From Chara braunii (Eukaryota; Streptophyta; Charophyceae; Charales; Characeae), in contig BFEA01000711.1 in assembly GCA_003427395.1 (NCBI GenBank), positions 164,831-228,830 of the forward strand: DNA of 64,000 bases, read 5' to 3'. The translations under genes were made by a program, and so were the position numbers. The notes under the pieces are model-generated. The model did no database searches. It was given only the letters and a program-made list of their open reading frames with translations, and was not told the origin of the DNA. This document shows positions 10,242 to 22,125 of this stretch, piece after piece. Positions within the stretch are counted from its first letter, which is position 1. Every line of letters begins with the position of its first letter.

Positions 10242-10535
10242 TCACCCTCTTTTCCTTGCTTGCTCGACTGTTTCTAACCAAGCGCAGGTACTGTGTGGTT
10301 TCCCATCAGATTCACAGAAATAGATGGTGTACTCAATGATGCTTTGTCCTCTCTCCAAGTCCAACACATGTTTTCTCATCATCTCAGCTTGGGATTGTCT
10401 GACTCTAATCGCACTCTCCTCCCATCCTTCTGTTCTGTCTTGATGTAACGAATAAGTAACTCTCACTGTATGACCTTCAACCTTTCTGCCAGACTCCATT
10501 GCATTAATCCTCTGATACAAGGAAGAGGGGCTCAC
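10242..10535 (-). CDS. Small basic ORF 'a', first copy in element A (97 aa)
   Basis: Landmarks MESGRKVEGHTVRVTYSLHQ, MMRKHVLDLERGQSIIEYT, YFCESDGKPHST and LETVEQARKRG match the copy at 9127-9381 in order and spacing. The element A arm therefore carries this ORF twice in tandem about 1.1 kb apart. The opposite arm keeps only one recognisable copy. Function unknown. Confidence 0.5.
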   Translation of the reverse strand: MSPSSLYQRINAMESGRKVEGHTVRVTYSLHQDRTEGWEESAIRVRQSQAEMMRKHVLDLERGQSIIEYTIYFCESDGKPHSTCAWLETVEQARKRG

Positions 10536-13428
10536 ATTCGTCTTGTAAAACCGTTAGTGGTTAGCAAAATGTTCTCTGCGATTAGAGTGCTTGACGTATA
10601 CGGCTGAGAGTAGTGACCGACAGTCGGCCCGGTCCTCATGGCATTTCAACTCATAATACCATCCAAGAGTTCTTAGTAACCTGATCAGCCTGACCCTCTT
10701 TTTCAGTCTGACCAGACGGATCAAAACCGATCAAGAGGGAACGATGACACTCCCCTTTGTTTACACAGTCCACGACGGTAAAGCACGCTCACGGAGTTTC
10801 ATTCGTTCTCCAAATCAGTCATGTTGGTATCTAAGCCGATCTGGCGATGTTAGTTTTGGGTTAGCGTAATCTTGGCTTGAATGATCTGGCCTGTCAAATC
10901 CAAATAATGTCTGAGTTCACCCTAATCTGGCTCACCATAGGCCAGGCCGAATTCATATGGTCAAATTCGTCAAAATCGAGCCTTGGCCTGCAGAACCTAG
11001 TTTGCCAAGCTCAGTTTGCAGGAATCAGTCTACCAATCCCTGAATAAACACCAAGTGCGGGTCCACACGGTTAGTACCTCCGTAACACTGGCACTAAGTG
11101 CTACTCACTCCGAACTGAATATCCCTGACGAAGACCCGATTATTACGTCAACCGATTAGCTCTGACCTCGTGACTCAAGACTCAAGCTACCTGGCGGTTT
11201 CAGTCAAAGCCATCTAGCGCTATCAGTGAGCCCCAGTGTCCGGTCCCCTGGGTATGTATCATAAATCGGACGGGGCAAATATGCAAAGAGAAGGGACCTA
11301 CTGGCTCATTGTTTCTACGCAAGCTCGCGCAGGAGGAGTAATGTTTCTCGACCCTTTCTTTGCAGCAGTCTTCCTCCCCCTTGTTTAGTTACGGTAGACG
11401 AAAACGGTAGGACAAAAGCTAGTCAATCGCCATCAAGTAGAAACTTGGCGAGGATATATGTGATCTTTCTCAGCACTGACTTTCTTCTTTTCATTTACTT
11501 AGTGAAGATTAGTATCATAGAAAACATTATCAGAGAATTTTTCCCCGCATTTCCACAGACAAAATAAGACCATTCAGCGAGCTCGGAAATGAAACTGTAT
11601 TATTCGATCAAGAATCCTGCCTGTAGTCCTCAAGTTCGCGAGCACATCCAATCGGACATCCCCCCCCCACATGCGCACACAGATATTCGCAGACTTATGC
11701 GAACACACACTTAGTTTATCTCAGGACATAGACGAACTCACACCACTGTTGGCAATCATTCAATTAGGTGAGGACTTACAAGCCTATACACTATGCTCCC
11801 CCACGCCCATGCGGCCACGATGTGTGATCTCACAGTGTATTCACACTGTCCAATCAAACGGCGCGGTCACATGGTGCAGTCACACAGTGCGCCCTCACAA
11901 ATATTGTTGCGCGATGCAGTAGCGCAGTGTGGTCTCTTGGTGTAATCACATGACACGATCAACACCGTCCAGTCTCACACGGATGGAGAAAAAAAAAAAA
12001 GAAAAAAAGAATGAAAGAAAGAGTCTGAACCCCGATTTTATTCTCAATCTTCATCCCTGCAAGGTTTAAGCTACAAATATAAAGACTGCGTGCCCCACCT
12101 TTTGCCTTGCCAAGAGTTCAAATATACCACCCGACACAAAGAAAGAAAGAAGAAAGAACACTCAAGGGACATGCGCCAACACCAGGATTATCCAATCACT
12201 TCATCCTCGCTAATTTCCTTAATTTGTGATTTATATGTCGTATTCCTTCCGCGGCTTGCGCTTTTCAGATTGTCATTATGGGACAGGTGCTTTCCCTAGT
12301 CCACCCGCTCATGCAGTCTACCGCTGGCTTATCCTTCGTCTAGTTGTAAGATGATCAGTTAATAATGATCGATCATCCCAATCAATTAAAACAGATGAGG
12401 GAAGGAGAACTGGTGATAACGGAACAGAAGAAATTATCTTGCGACGTCGCCCGCCATTTCTGAGGGTTTGGCTAGGACCTTCATGAGGAAGAGTGTCAAT
12501 GGCCTTGATAGCAGTATCCGTCGTAGGTCGAAAATCACTCGGGGGTAGCAAGACAAGTAGTCATCAGTGCAGGCACACCAGCCAGTAAGTGGGAAACACT
12601 TTCAGGGAAATAAGACTCTCACAACAGCTAGTCTTTGACCAAACTGTTCACGCATACTTCGACCATTAATGATGACGCCAACAAAACCGCCCAAGCCGAA
12701 CTCTCTACTCCCTCCACCCTTCCTCTCACTCTCGTCTGTCTTACCACCAGTAGAAGCACGCCGAAACGTCCTCTGGCTGAGATCGCACCATCAACCGTCT
12801 ACTAGATGGGGTTCGTGAAAAACTAGCAGCTTCCCTCGCACAAAAAAGAGCTCATCCATACCTGCTTCTTTCTCGTGCTTATATCGTAGCTGCTCAGCGA
12901 GCGAGCCGTACGCGCTTTAAGGCTTGTCACTCAGGGGAACCATGCGAGATGAAAATAGAGACGAGTCACTTATGGCGAGTACTCAAGGAGTCACGAAAGA
13001 TGATTGCTCCAGCGTGTTACGGAGGCTTGTCATGACTCATCAGTCACAATGTACTCCTAGCGAGCGTGGAGACGAACACTTGACTAGCATGTCACGGAGA
13101 ATACTCTATGCATGCGCAGAGACAACGGTTGAGGTCAACCATCTCCAACAGGATCGAGTACGCTCATCCATACAGCTTATGCTGAAGTCAAAACTGATAT
13201 TGCAGTCTGAGCGCACTCATCACACTCATGAGCACCACTCATCTTGTTGCCACTGGCCTGCTACACAGGCCGTTCAGTTGACATCAGGCGCGCTTCGCGA
13301 ACTCGTCACGTTCCTGCTCATATTGTCTCTCTCTTCGTTGACCCCTTCACCGCGCATGTGTTCTCTCAGACCTGCCTTTTCCCCTTGCTCGGCCTATCAC
13401 CTGTCCAGCGACCTCGGGGTGTCAGTTA
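10536..13428. other. Long gene-poor part of the element A arm
   Basis: No frame with supporting homology. Notable composition: a poly-C and CA-rich stretch near 11660-11720, CACA-rich words to about 11950, and an A-rich tract near 11988-12020. The minus-strand frame at 12551-12318 (77 aa) and the plus-strand frame at 12924-13514 have no supporting features. Confidence 0.35.
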
Positions 13429-13887
13429 TCACGAGCTTGCCTCGGGCCCCTTTTCCACCGGCTCCGCGGCTCGGTGGTGCTTTTGGATCTCCTCGGGTCT
13501 GTTCCAGGACCTGAGATCCGTCTCTCGGTCTGCGTCGCTCATCTCACTCTCCCCTCCCGAGTCTCTGTCCTGGTGGATCTGCTCCATGTCCGCCGTGTCC
13601 ATCGAGGTCTCAGTTTCGTGANAGNCCACAGTTATCCNTAGCCTTGCCGTCACTCCNTCCCGTCTACAGCGTCTCTCAGCTCGGTCTCTCGCCTCCGAAA
13701 TCGCGTCCTGCAACTTCGGGTTAGTCCGCATCTCCCCCTCTCTTGCTCCCTCCACGTTGATCTTCACTACCAACTCATCTCCACCGTCATAGTTGAGTAT
13801 GACGGTGATCCAGGGCCCTTACACGGACACTGGCTTCCAACGGGCCTGGTGGTACCAGTTCCCGGGCCTGTACCCATGCAGCGTCAT
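13429..13887 (-). pseudogene. ORF 'd' of element A arm
   Basis: A minus-strand frame from an ATG at 13887 reads GYRPGNWYHQARW, meets a stop, and continues as DELVVKINVEGAREGEM, SEARDRAERRCRR, GVTARL and HETETSMDTADMEQ, ending in an acidic tail DRDSGGESEMSDAD. The plus-strand ORF at 16023-16493 has the same series (GYRPGH, ARLKINVYRGKEQEM, SEARNRVERRFMRDGVTANL, HEEETSTSTAK, LDRDSDAESEASDAH). The shared pattern is strand, charged helix, strand, acidic tail. Four N bases fall inside it. Function unknown. Confidence 0.5.
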
Positions 13888-16022
13888 AGCTGCTCTCCCA
13901 ATAGCCAGCGCCTGCCCAGTAAACAGCGCAGCGTACAGTCACCAACTTCCAATAACACACCCTTCTACACCGGAGCCTGTGGTACAGACTGCGTGCTACC
14001 AGGCGGCTGGCTGCCGATGATATCCCGACTCATCCTCTCTTATAGGGCTTCCCTCTCTGCGTTCTGAATGAAGGACTCAGATTGGTCCTTTTCAGACTTA
14101 CCACATTTCAAGAATTTTAAAGCAACAGACTAATAATTAAACTTTTCTTTATCTTTATTTTTGGGGATAATATTCAGTAAAAAAAAAAGACATCGGTTGA
14201 TCGTGAACTAATACTGACACTTGTCCGTCCTAGACCCTAGCGATATGACTGCATACCCGGCATGGCGGTCCCATAACGGAATACTAAGGGTCACATTTCC
14301 CCCCTTTAAAAAGAAACACAGGCTATTCCTCATCGGGTGCCCGTGTCCGATGGCAAGGAGGGGGCTTATGACCTCCTATAAGGGGGTGATGGGCTCCCTA
14401 CCGATGCGGCCGCGGGTCGCCCCTCTTTTGGGGCCCAACCGCGCGGCACAGTCTACGCTCATTCTCAGATGGTATAAACGGCCCAACTCGGACTACAGCT
14501 CCAAATTCGGACCGTTGGCCTTCCCGCGAAATGACAAAAGGGAAAGGGAAAGGAAAGTGGCACATGAAAACTGGTAAGACAATAGTGATAATAATAATAA
14601 TAATAATAAATGCGAAAAGAAAGGACGACGCTTCAGGTTTCTTTCGTGCCACAACTTCGCCTGAATATCGGTACAAGTCCACGCACAAGCCCAAAACCCA
14701 GTTTTCATCCTTACCCCCTTTTCTTTCTTTTTCACGTTTTCCCTTTTCAGACCTCACTATATCTACCCTCCAATCCAGCTACTGGGGTCCTACCGCGCGG
14801 AGCCTAGACGCGAAGACCCAGTACAGGTGACACGAAAGGTTGGGCCTGCTTAGGCCACAATACCACCCCCCGAACTCGACACCCGAGCCGTTAGTCCCTC
14901 TACAAAAGGACAGGCCGAGAAGAGAGGAACCACATCAGGTATCAGCTGATGGAGATGTAATAATAATAATAATAGTAATAATAAATATAATAAATAACAA
15001 CTTTGAGTGAGACATAAAGACGAACGACTATAGAACGTCGAGTTTCCCCGGTTAGCAACCGTCAGTTCACATAGACTAGGCTCTCAACTGTCATTTATTT
15101 TCCTTCCTTCTTTTTTTTGCATTTCAGCTTTTACTTTTATTTTCTTAGCCTCGTCTTTTTATGACAGTGACCAGTGGTCTGTGTACCTGACCCATAACTC
15201 AGTAGAGAGGCACTTGGCGCGCAGTTGAAAAGACTGAGCCAGCCCTCTCACCTCCGCGTCCCAGGGCGAACCCGGCGGCCACCACGGCCACAGGCTGGTT
15301 GTGCTCTGCTGTACAGTAGGGCGCCGAGCCTGCATGGACCAATGGAAGTCCTGTGGCGCACCCCTTTTACTGAGGGCTGCGCCACTGGGGCTGGTCCGCG
15401 CCGGGAATAACCCAGGTACCAAACCTAAAGGGCAGGGGACTAGCACTGAGCGAGGAATTGGTACACAAGGGAGGGCCGGGACGCCGTGCCCTCCGACAAC
15501 GCGCGTCGGTATCCCGTTATGGTACCACTACTTTCGGCTTGCAGTCACGTCACAAAGATTAGCGACTTATAGTAATGCTTCGACTTTCAATGTTCGTAAT
15601 TAGCTCAGAGTCAATCAATGCGAAACAAAAAAACAAATAAACAGTAGTAAAAAAAAAACCGTTGTTGAGTTTCATACTCCTGTTTTTTTTTTTTTTAATT
15701 ATCTGAATACTTATCATTTTTGGAGCTTTTAAGTTTGTTTTTTTTTTATGAGAGAAAGGGCCAATTAAAAAGCTTCGTTTAGAGCACGGAACGTGGAGAG
15801 TGTGGTGAGTGACGAATCCTATAAAGTGAGATGAGAAAGAGTCATAGGAGATCGTTTTTTCGTCTAAGAAGTATCAGATGTGCCCTCCACTTTCTGAGAG
15901 TTGGGATGCAGCTCACGGCTAACGGCTTTTGTAGTAACCTGCGTGTATTGTGAGCTCTCTAGTAGGTGGCGTGCTATTCTAAGTAGACGGCTTAGTGTTG
16001 TGCAGGGTCTGCTGCACTAAGT
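13888..16022. other. Centre of the head-to-head arrangement, no gene
   Basis: Lies between the two outermost homologous ORFs. It contains ATA/TAA microsatellites at about 14586-14612 and 14954-14995, several A or T runs near 15646-15750, and no frame with supporting homology. If A and B are separate elements, their 5' ends should lie here, but I could not pick out LTR starts. Confidence 0.4.
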
Positions 16023-16493
16023 TTGGCTATGGCGCGTAGCAATGGCCTTTTCGGCTATAGGCCGGGTCATCTGAGACTTTACTGGAGTTGGGAGCCTATG
16101 CGCGAGGAAGGAGTTATTGTGGACGTCTGCCTTATCTACAGTAAAAGTGATGAGCAGGCTAGACTAAAAATCAACGTGTATAGGGGAAAGGAGCAAGAGA
16201 TGAGGGAGGATGAAAAGGTCCAGAGTGAGGCTCGTAATAGAGTTGAGCGGAGGTTCATGAGGGATGGAGTGACTGCAAACCTAAAGGTGACGGTCACTTA
16301 CCACGAGGAGGAGACCTCGACGAGCACTGCAAAGCGAGAGCAGTAGGAGCTGGACCGGGACTCAGACGCCGAGTCAGAGGCCAGTGATGCGCATACGCGA
16401 TCTTGGCATGGGCTGGAACAGTGGCGGAGAGAGCATCCGCCAGCGGATTCCGTAGAGGAAGACCCTGAGGCCAATTCGGCCCAACGAAGAGAT
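16023..16493 (+). pseudogene. ORF 'd' of element B arm
   Basis: Open for 107 aa (16023-16346) from MAMARSNGLFGYRPGH. After one TAG it continues in frame as ELDRDSDAESEASDAH and EDPEANSAQRRD. Homologous to the minus-strand ORF at 13429-13887 over its whole length, including the acidic tail. The pair mark the inner ends of the inverted arrangement. Function unknown. Confidence 0.5.
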
Positions 16494-17444
16494 TGAGGCA
16501 ACAAGGCGGTTACGTGTGGGTGGCATATACTGCGGTACTCGTGTGTGAGCGCACCTGCGTACGAGAGCACGTGCAAGTCGAGGAAAGTAAAGTCAAGGCT
16601 TGCAGTAGCGGTGGTCATCATCGTCGCCTCGTTTGAGTGACACGGGTGACGAGTCTCAGAGGGTCATACCTTTCGCCGTGATTGGAGCAAGGCCAAACAT
16701 AAGCGAGTGCATGGGGTACGGGTGAGAAGAGTGCAAATATACTCCGGGAGTCTGATCTTCCGGTGATGACCATGGGTGAATAGCGGTTGACGTCACCAGC
16801 CTTGATTGTCTTCTCCTTCTCTCTTCTTCTTCCTTTTTCCCCTCTCAATCCTTTCAAGAGCAGTTGTAACGATCTGTACTGCTCCCAGTTGGATCAGCCA
16901 GTAATGGCTAGGAAAAGTGACATTCTCTATCACGCTCTAGGTAAACGAGCAGGAGACAGACGCACGTCTTAGTGTTGTTGTTGGCGTCAACAATAACCAA
17001 GCGTGTTTAGTGTGTATCAGATGGAGTCACAAGGCCAGCGAAATGGACGCGGGTCGCTGGTAGCAACTACGGTATATAAACTGCTACAACCTCCTGCCGT
17101 CAAAATGTGTGGACGAATGTAGAATGAGCTCCTGGATGAGTTGGTTGATGTCATCCTTAACTGGCTATGTGGCTGTCGGTGAGGAAGTTATGACTATGAA
17201 GAAGCTATGGACAGTGCTATAGTGATACTAAGTCATGTATGCTGAATGTATTCGCGAGCAGCTGAAGTCGAAATGTGCAAATGTTTAGTGTACCCCTGCT
17301 GACGTCATCAAGTCTTTCGTCCATGTTATGACACCTTCCCTTGCCTAGTCAGTCTCCGTTGGTGGTGGAGAAGCAAATGCGTGAGAGATTTCTTGGTCGA
17401 GGTTTTTCTCATCGAACGGGAGTCTGTGACACATCACTCTGATT
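16494..17444. other. Element B arm, decayed or non-coding
   Basis: Short frames only. A broken plus-strand frame between about 17125 and 17400 reads NELLDELVDVILNWL and later EEAMDSAIVILSHVC, hinting at an old coding region, with several stops. Confidence 0.35.
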
Positions 17445-17690
17445 GAGGTCGATGAGCTTAATGATAAGCATTGGATTCTCTGCTCTTATCCATCAAGCTT
17501 TAGCCTTCTAGTCAAGGAGTTGTATCAGGTTCACGTCTCATCCTGGGAGAAAAGGCTACCCAATGGTAAGAGAGAAGTACTTAAATTTTGCTCTTTAGTC
17601 CACGAGTATCTTCTCATGGGCGGAAAAAAGTTTTTCCCAAGGGAAGTTGCATATCATCTCGCCAAGCTTTTACTCGACTGAGATTAATCC
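17445..17690 (+). pseudogene. Relic open frame in element B arm
   Basis: An open frame of about 78 codons without an early Met: EVDELNDKHWILCSYPSSF, then VKELYQVHVSSWEKRLPNGK, then GGKKFFPREVAYHLAKLLLD and a stop. The even mix of charged and hydrophobic residues looks like real coding sequence rather than chance. No family recognised, and I found no clear counterpart in the element A arm. Confidence 0.35.
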
Positions 17691-19704
17691 CCGCGCTTGT
17701 TTATACCAGGTCTGCATAAGGGGAGGGCCTTATTGGGAAGGATCATTGAGGGTCGCTGGTCATGTTCAAATACAGAGTATATGGTTCCTCTATAGTAAAC
17801 GAAGAAGAGGCGTGATGTGTCACTTACAGTACGACTATTAGTCCTAGCCCTATCAATGGTTTTGACAGGTCTCTTCCTTTCAAGAGCGGTGGCGAGATCT
17901 GTACTAGTCCGAAAGAGTGCGTGGTCTCTGCTATGCTTGATGTACCGTGCAGAACTCGGAGCGGAGAGTACACCCCCTCCTAATGAGTACAGACCAAGCA
18001 TGAGTGCAAACCTCAAGAGTGATACTCAGATGATTGGGTTACTTGATCACTACACATCTAACTAATTGTTTAAGTTAGATAATACAGAAAGGGTTTTAAC
18101 TTGAGATCCTCTTTGAACATCACGACACCCCAAGTGTTTCGGGAACTGAGACCTCATATTTCATGCGGTTTGTGAGTGCTATGTCTCTCATTGTACGTCG
18201 TGCAGAACGCGGGTAAAGATAGTACTCAATTCAAACCCATGGAGTGCAGGGACTCGACCACTGGAGTTCGCAGGTGGGAGCAGCCCTAAGTGAAGGCTAT
18301 GCTCGTCCCCACTCGCAAAAGAAAGGAAAAGAAATAAAAGGGAAAAGCACTGCACTTTCTCCGAGTAGGCTGGTCATCGTAGATTTGTTCAACAATGAAA
18401 ACGTTGTTTTCAACAGCGATATAATGAGTCTGGGAAGACTTCGTGCCCAGAGTGACTTTGCCCTGTACATAAAGCTATCTTCCTAAACGTGTGCTCATCA
18501 TTTGTACTAAGAGTTATGGGTTTGGACAATGACATGACCGTACTCAAGGTTACAGTGAGGTACCGGTCAGCCCGACGTTCGACCTTATTGAACTTGAATA
18601 CGGACTAGTCACGTGCCAAGAGTCAAGGTTTTTCAACACAAACCTAGACTTCGAGTCCAAAACCATGTCAGACTCCTAGTCCAGCCCTGTGTAACGAACA
18701 ACGACTGTCCTCGTGCTGAGTGCGAGCAGACTATACTTAGGGTCGAGTACTGAGCCGGGGCACCCCGGTTGATACCTGCACGACGCTGGAGTGGGTTTTT
18801 ATGAGTGAAAACGCCTGAGTGTGGCTACCTCGGATAGAACCAGCATTTATTATGCGCAAGGGACACTCAAACTGTACTCAGACTTGTCATGCCAAGTACA
18901 GGGCCCTTGCAATTGAACTTACCGAGTCGCGTTCAAACTAGTCCTAAGTTCAGGGCCTTTCTTCTTGGGCGAAGCCCCGATCAGACGGACCCCAACGACC
19001 GGAAAAAGGAGGGTCCACCATCTTATTCAGAAGTACAAAAAGTATCCCCTTCCTTCTCCTGATGTCAATCAGGCGGTAACTCAAGCTACATTATTGCGGC
19101 CATTCAACTGTGCAGGACATTGTTAAAGGTCCCAAGCCTTTCGTAGAGCCCTCATGTCGTGCATAAGAGGTCTCAAATAGCCTGCAGGGTGGGGAAAAGA
19201 GGGAGATGCTCAAGAGACACTTGTGCACGGTACTATAAACGGAACAGAGCAGATTAAAATGGCATTTGAAGCAAACAGTAGCGTGAAATAGTTTGAGGTC
19301 CAGAAAGAGAGATCGTTCCGTTTTATCAAGGGACGAACCACAAGCGAGCAGGCAGTGCACTAACCTGAGTCTGATCGAGGTCCAGATTCAGAGCACATGT
19401 CAAGATGGGCCCGGAAACGAGGGAAGTAGTCGGCAGGATCTATATTGCTTGGAAACTCTATTGTATTTTCTACCTTCGCCGAAAGTAAATTCAACCATTA
19501 TTTATTTATTTACCAAAGACTTTCGTTGAAGGACACAGCTGGTCAGTCGTGACTGCTAATCTTGTACTTCGAATACTACAAGTATTAAACGCTTCGGCCG
19601 CGGGCAAAACAACGGAAGCCCCCATGATCGTTGTTCAGTTGCAATTATAGTCAGGCAACTTCTCAGACTCCCATTATAATCGAGAAACAGTACGAAGAGC
19701 CTCC
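17691..19704. other. Element B arm, no supported gene
   Basis: Short frames on both strands, none with a recognisable motif or a counterpart in the other arm. Confidence 0.35.
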
Positions 19705-19974
19705 ATGGAGAAATGGAAAGTGGTGACAAAGTGAGAGTAACCTACACATTGCTTCGCGGCAAAACTGAAGGTTGACACAGTGAGTGATGCAGAACCTTCA
19801 TCGCCAAACGAGGTTCATGATGAAACACGCCCTGACACTGGTGAAAGATAAGACAAAGATAAAATACACCTACTACCTTCATGGGGTTGAGGGAAGACTG
19901 CATAGTACCATCTTCTTCAGTAGGATCTGTTGAGGAAGCAAGGAGGATTGTTATTGGCGATCGGTAAAAGAACT
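19705..19974 (+). pseudogene. Small basic ORF 'a', broken copy in element B
   Basis: Starts MESGDKVRVTYTLL, meets stops, then in another frame reads MMKHALTLVKDKTKIKYTYY, GVEGRLHSTIFF and VEEARRIVIGD. These match the intact copies at 9127-9381 and 10242-10535. At least one frameshift and two stops. Confidence 0.5.
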
Positions 19975-20145
19975 TAATCATTTATTCGAAGAGGGATGAA
20001 CATGCATCAGACAGAAATAAATTAGGGAGAACGAACCAAAATCCGAGATCGACCACAGTCGGACACGGTACATCATCAAAACACGAGCGGCAATCAATAC
20101 AGCCACGAAACTGAGAAGGTCAGAAAGACAGCAGCTACTACACAC

Positions 20146-20730
20146 ATGAGTACGGTTCAGTCATTTCCAGTCAGCGAGACAGTATTGACTAATCTCAATC
20201 AGATTCCACTCAAGGAGGCAATTCAATGTCAGTATGTCGGTGCAACCTGTTTCAAGCAGGAAGATTTGTCAATCTTCATTGTTCTTACCAGTTTTGCACA
20301 AGGTACTATTTATGATCTGAGGCCCTATCTAAAGAAAGGCAAAGAGACTCATGAACACTTTGATTCAGTCTGGGTCACAGCAGCCAGGTGTCTTCAAGAG
20401 AGAGGAAAAAAGTTCGACGAGAATAGTACCAGGATGACCCGCAGCTTTGGACCGAAGCTCTACAGTGACTATCCCAAGCCTCCAGAACCTTTCACCCTCA
20501 CTGATGGCTCTTGCTGGGGCGACTTGGTAGATCTGGCAAAAAAATACATTTCTCCTGCAGAGATCAACTACAATGCAGTCACAGAGCCCTAAGAGTTCCA
20601 GCATCTAAGACGAGGGATTTTCTCTCGGTCATATCTCCCCACATTATGGGAGGAGTTGTGCTATGGTTGACTTCCGGATCATGTGTCTTGGATGAAAGTG
20701 TTCAGAGTTAAGCGGCTTCAGGTGAATCTA
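20146..20730 (+). pseudogene. Module ORF upstream of the primer site, copy B1
   Basis: Open for 148 aa (20146-20592). Landmarks SETVLTNLNQIPLKEAIQCQ, FAQGTIYDLRPYLKKGKET, SFGPKLYSDYPKPPEP and LTDGSCWGDLVDLAKKYI. A TAA then falls where the element A copy continues, after which the same frame reads LRRGIFSRSYLPTLWEEL and stops again. By eye more than half of the residues match the minus-strand ORF at 8290-8958. It is the best evidence that the two arms are copies of one element type. Confidence 0.6.
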
Positions 20731-21291
20731 CATACGGAGACCGCAACCTCAGAGAGTACGGGGACATGGCCGAAAGCTCAAGTGATAAACAACAAAAGGA
20801 GAGATTGAGAGTGAGGGTTCAGAGGGATGAGTGAGGACTCTTGACTGGTGTTGGCCATGCTCTCTACATGTGTACTTTTTGAGACTATTATGAGTTCTCA
20901 TTCTTCCGTCACTTAACTTTGTCATTGCTCGAGTTAGTCAGTCTTGCATCCTGCATTGTCATTGCTGATGATTACATTTCCCTTATGATTTTTTCATAGT
21001 TCTAAAAAATTAGCAAATTGGCAGAATTAATGCATGCATGATACACCCGAAAATTATGATTATTATTTGCATGATTTTTTGCTGTTCCGAATCAAAATAA
21101 AAGATTTCTAAAACCGGGGGTCAACGGAGACCGCAATTGAAGGGTCTCGCTCGAAGCCGGATGCACACAACAGGAAGGGATTTGCTTTATTTAATTTATT
21201 TTATTTATTGCAAACATCATCCAAAATCATGCGTGACAGCCTGTTGGCTTTCTGGTCGCCCGAAGTAGCCCGACTAGGAAAAAGTGCGACA
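20731..21291 (+). repeat. 3' part of an LTR-like region, element B
   Basis: Matches the reverse complement of about 7791-8280. It ends in GTGCGACA at 21284-21291, followed by AAAA and the primer-binding site, with the same spacing as in element A. Confidence 0.55.
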
Positions 21292-21295
21292 AAAA

Positions 21296-21313
21296 TGACG
21301 TCGTTGTCGGGGA
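21296..21313 (+). promoter_or_regulatory. Decayed tRNA-Asp primer-binding site, element B
   Basis: Reads TGACGTCGTTGTCGGGGA. Compared with the consensus TGGCGCCGTTGCCGGGGA it differs at three places, all G to A or C to T. Position relative to the LTR end is identical to element A. Orientation is rightward. Confidence 0.65.
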
Positions 21314-21634
21314 CATGAAAAAGTTTTGTGTCCGGAACGAGCGTGGGCCAGAAACAGTTTTGAGTTTTGATTAGGGTTAGAGAACTGTTGACAATATTCT
21401 GATTTTCAAAACGATTTTGACGTCTTGATTGAGCTATTAATTTCTTGAAAGTTCTAGTTGCTAATTGAGTCTTATCTCTTCTTGTGTGAGGTATCACATT
21501 GGACTGGAGAGGGAGACTGACATTACTTGCTGGAGAGGATCAAGCTTGATCTCAGGTATGTCTTATAAACCTATGATGTCATGAAACATTGAGAAGGAAA
21601 AAAATGAGTCAGGGGCCTAGGGGATTCATCAAGA

Positions 21635-22000
21635 ATGCTAACTACTGATGCATTGAAAGAACTCTCGAAAGTAACTACTAAAGAGATATTCCCTTATCTG
21701 TATGAGCATTGTTGGGTCTACCATTCTAATGGTTCGACCATCCGCGTAGTGCTGGCTCGCTTCTTGGAGGGGGATATCTACGATATTTGTCCTTATGTCA
21801 AGAAGGGAGGCTGCAATAATGGTGGGGCCTTTAACTGGTTATGGGGAATTGCAATCCAATCTATTTACGATGAAAAGACAGATTTAATCAAGTGAAAGAA
21901 GAGAGTAGAATGGGGATTAATGCCAGTGACTTATGAGACAATTTTGAGCCCTCCTATTCCTAAGAGCTACTGTGACGGGAGTAACTGACTACCAATCATT
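21635..22000 (+). pseudogene. Tandem 5' module of element B, copy B2
   Basis: An open 86-aa piece (21635-21895) with ALKELSKVTTKEIFPYLYE, FLEGDIYDICPYVKKGG and NWLWGIAIQSIYDEKTDLIK, then a stop. The frame goes on to PPIPKSYCDGSN and TGA at 21986-21988. Homologous to module A2 in protein and DNA. Element B is cut about 115 bases further on. Confidence 0.6.
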
Positions 22001-22104
22001 AATATGTTATTGAAGTGGAAGAAATGAGTGTACTGTCATGAGAACGAAAAAAAACTCAGCAGAGGAAATCGAACAGCGAAGGTCAAAATTTGGCAGAGGT
22101 TTGG

Positions 22105-22125
22105 GTCCAAGCAATGAAAGTTGGT
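22105..22125. other. Junction between element B and element C
   Basis: To the left, plus-strand sequence matches element A up to gggtccaag. To the right, the minus strand encodes reverse transcriptase (LYSGYDQL). One chimeric frame crosses the joint. The exact base is uncertain by about 10. Confidence 0.6.

Noticed and set aside
12924-13514. 196-aa plus-strand frame
   Set aside because: It overlaps the minus-strand ORF d, which has a homologue at 16023-16493; the plus frame has no homologue and odd composition.
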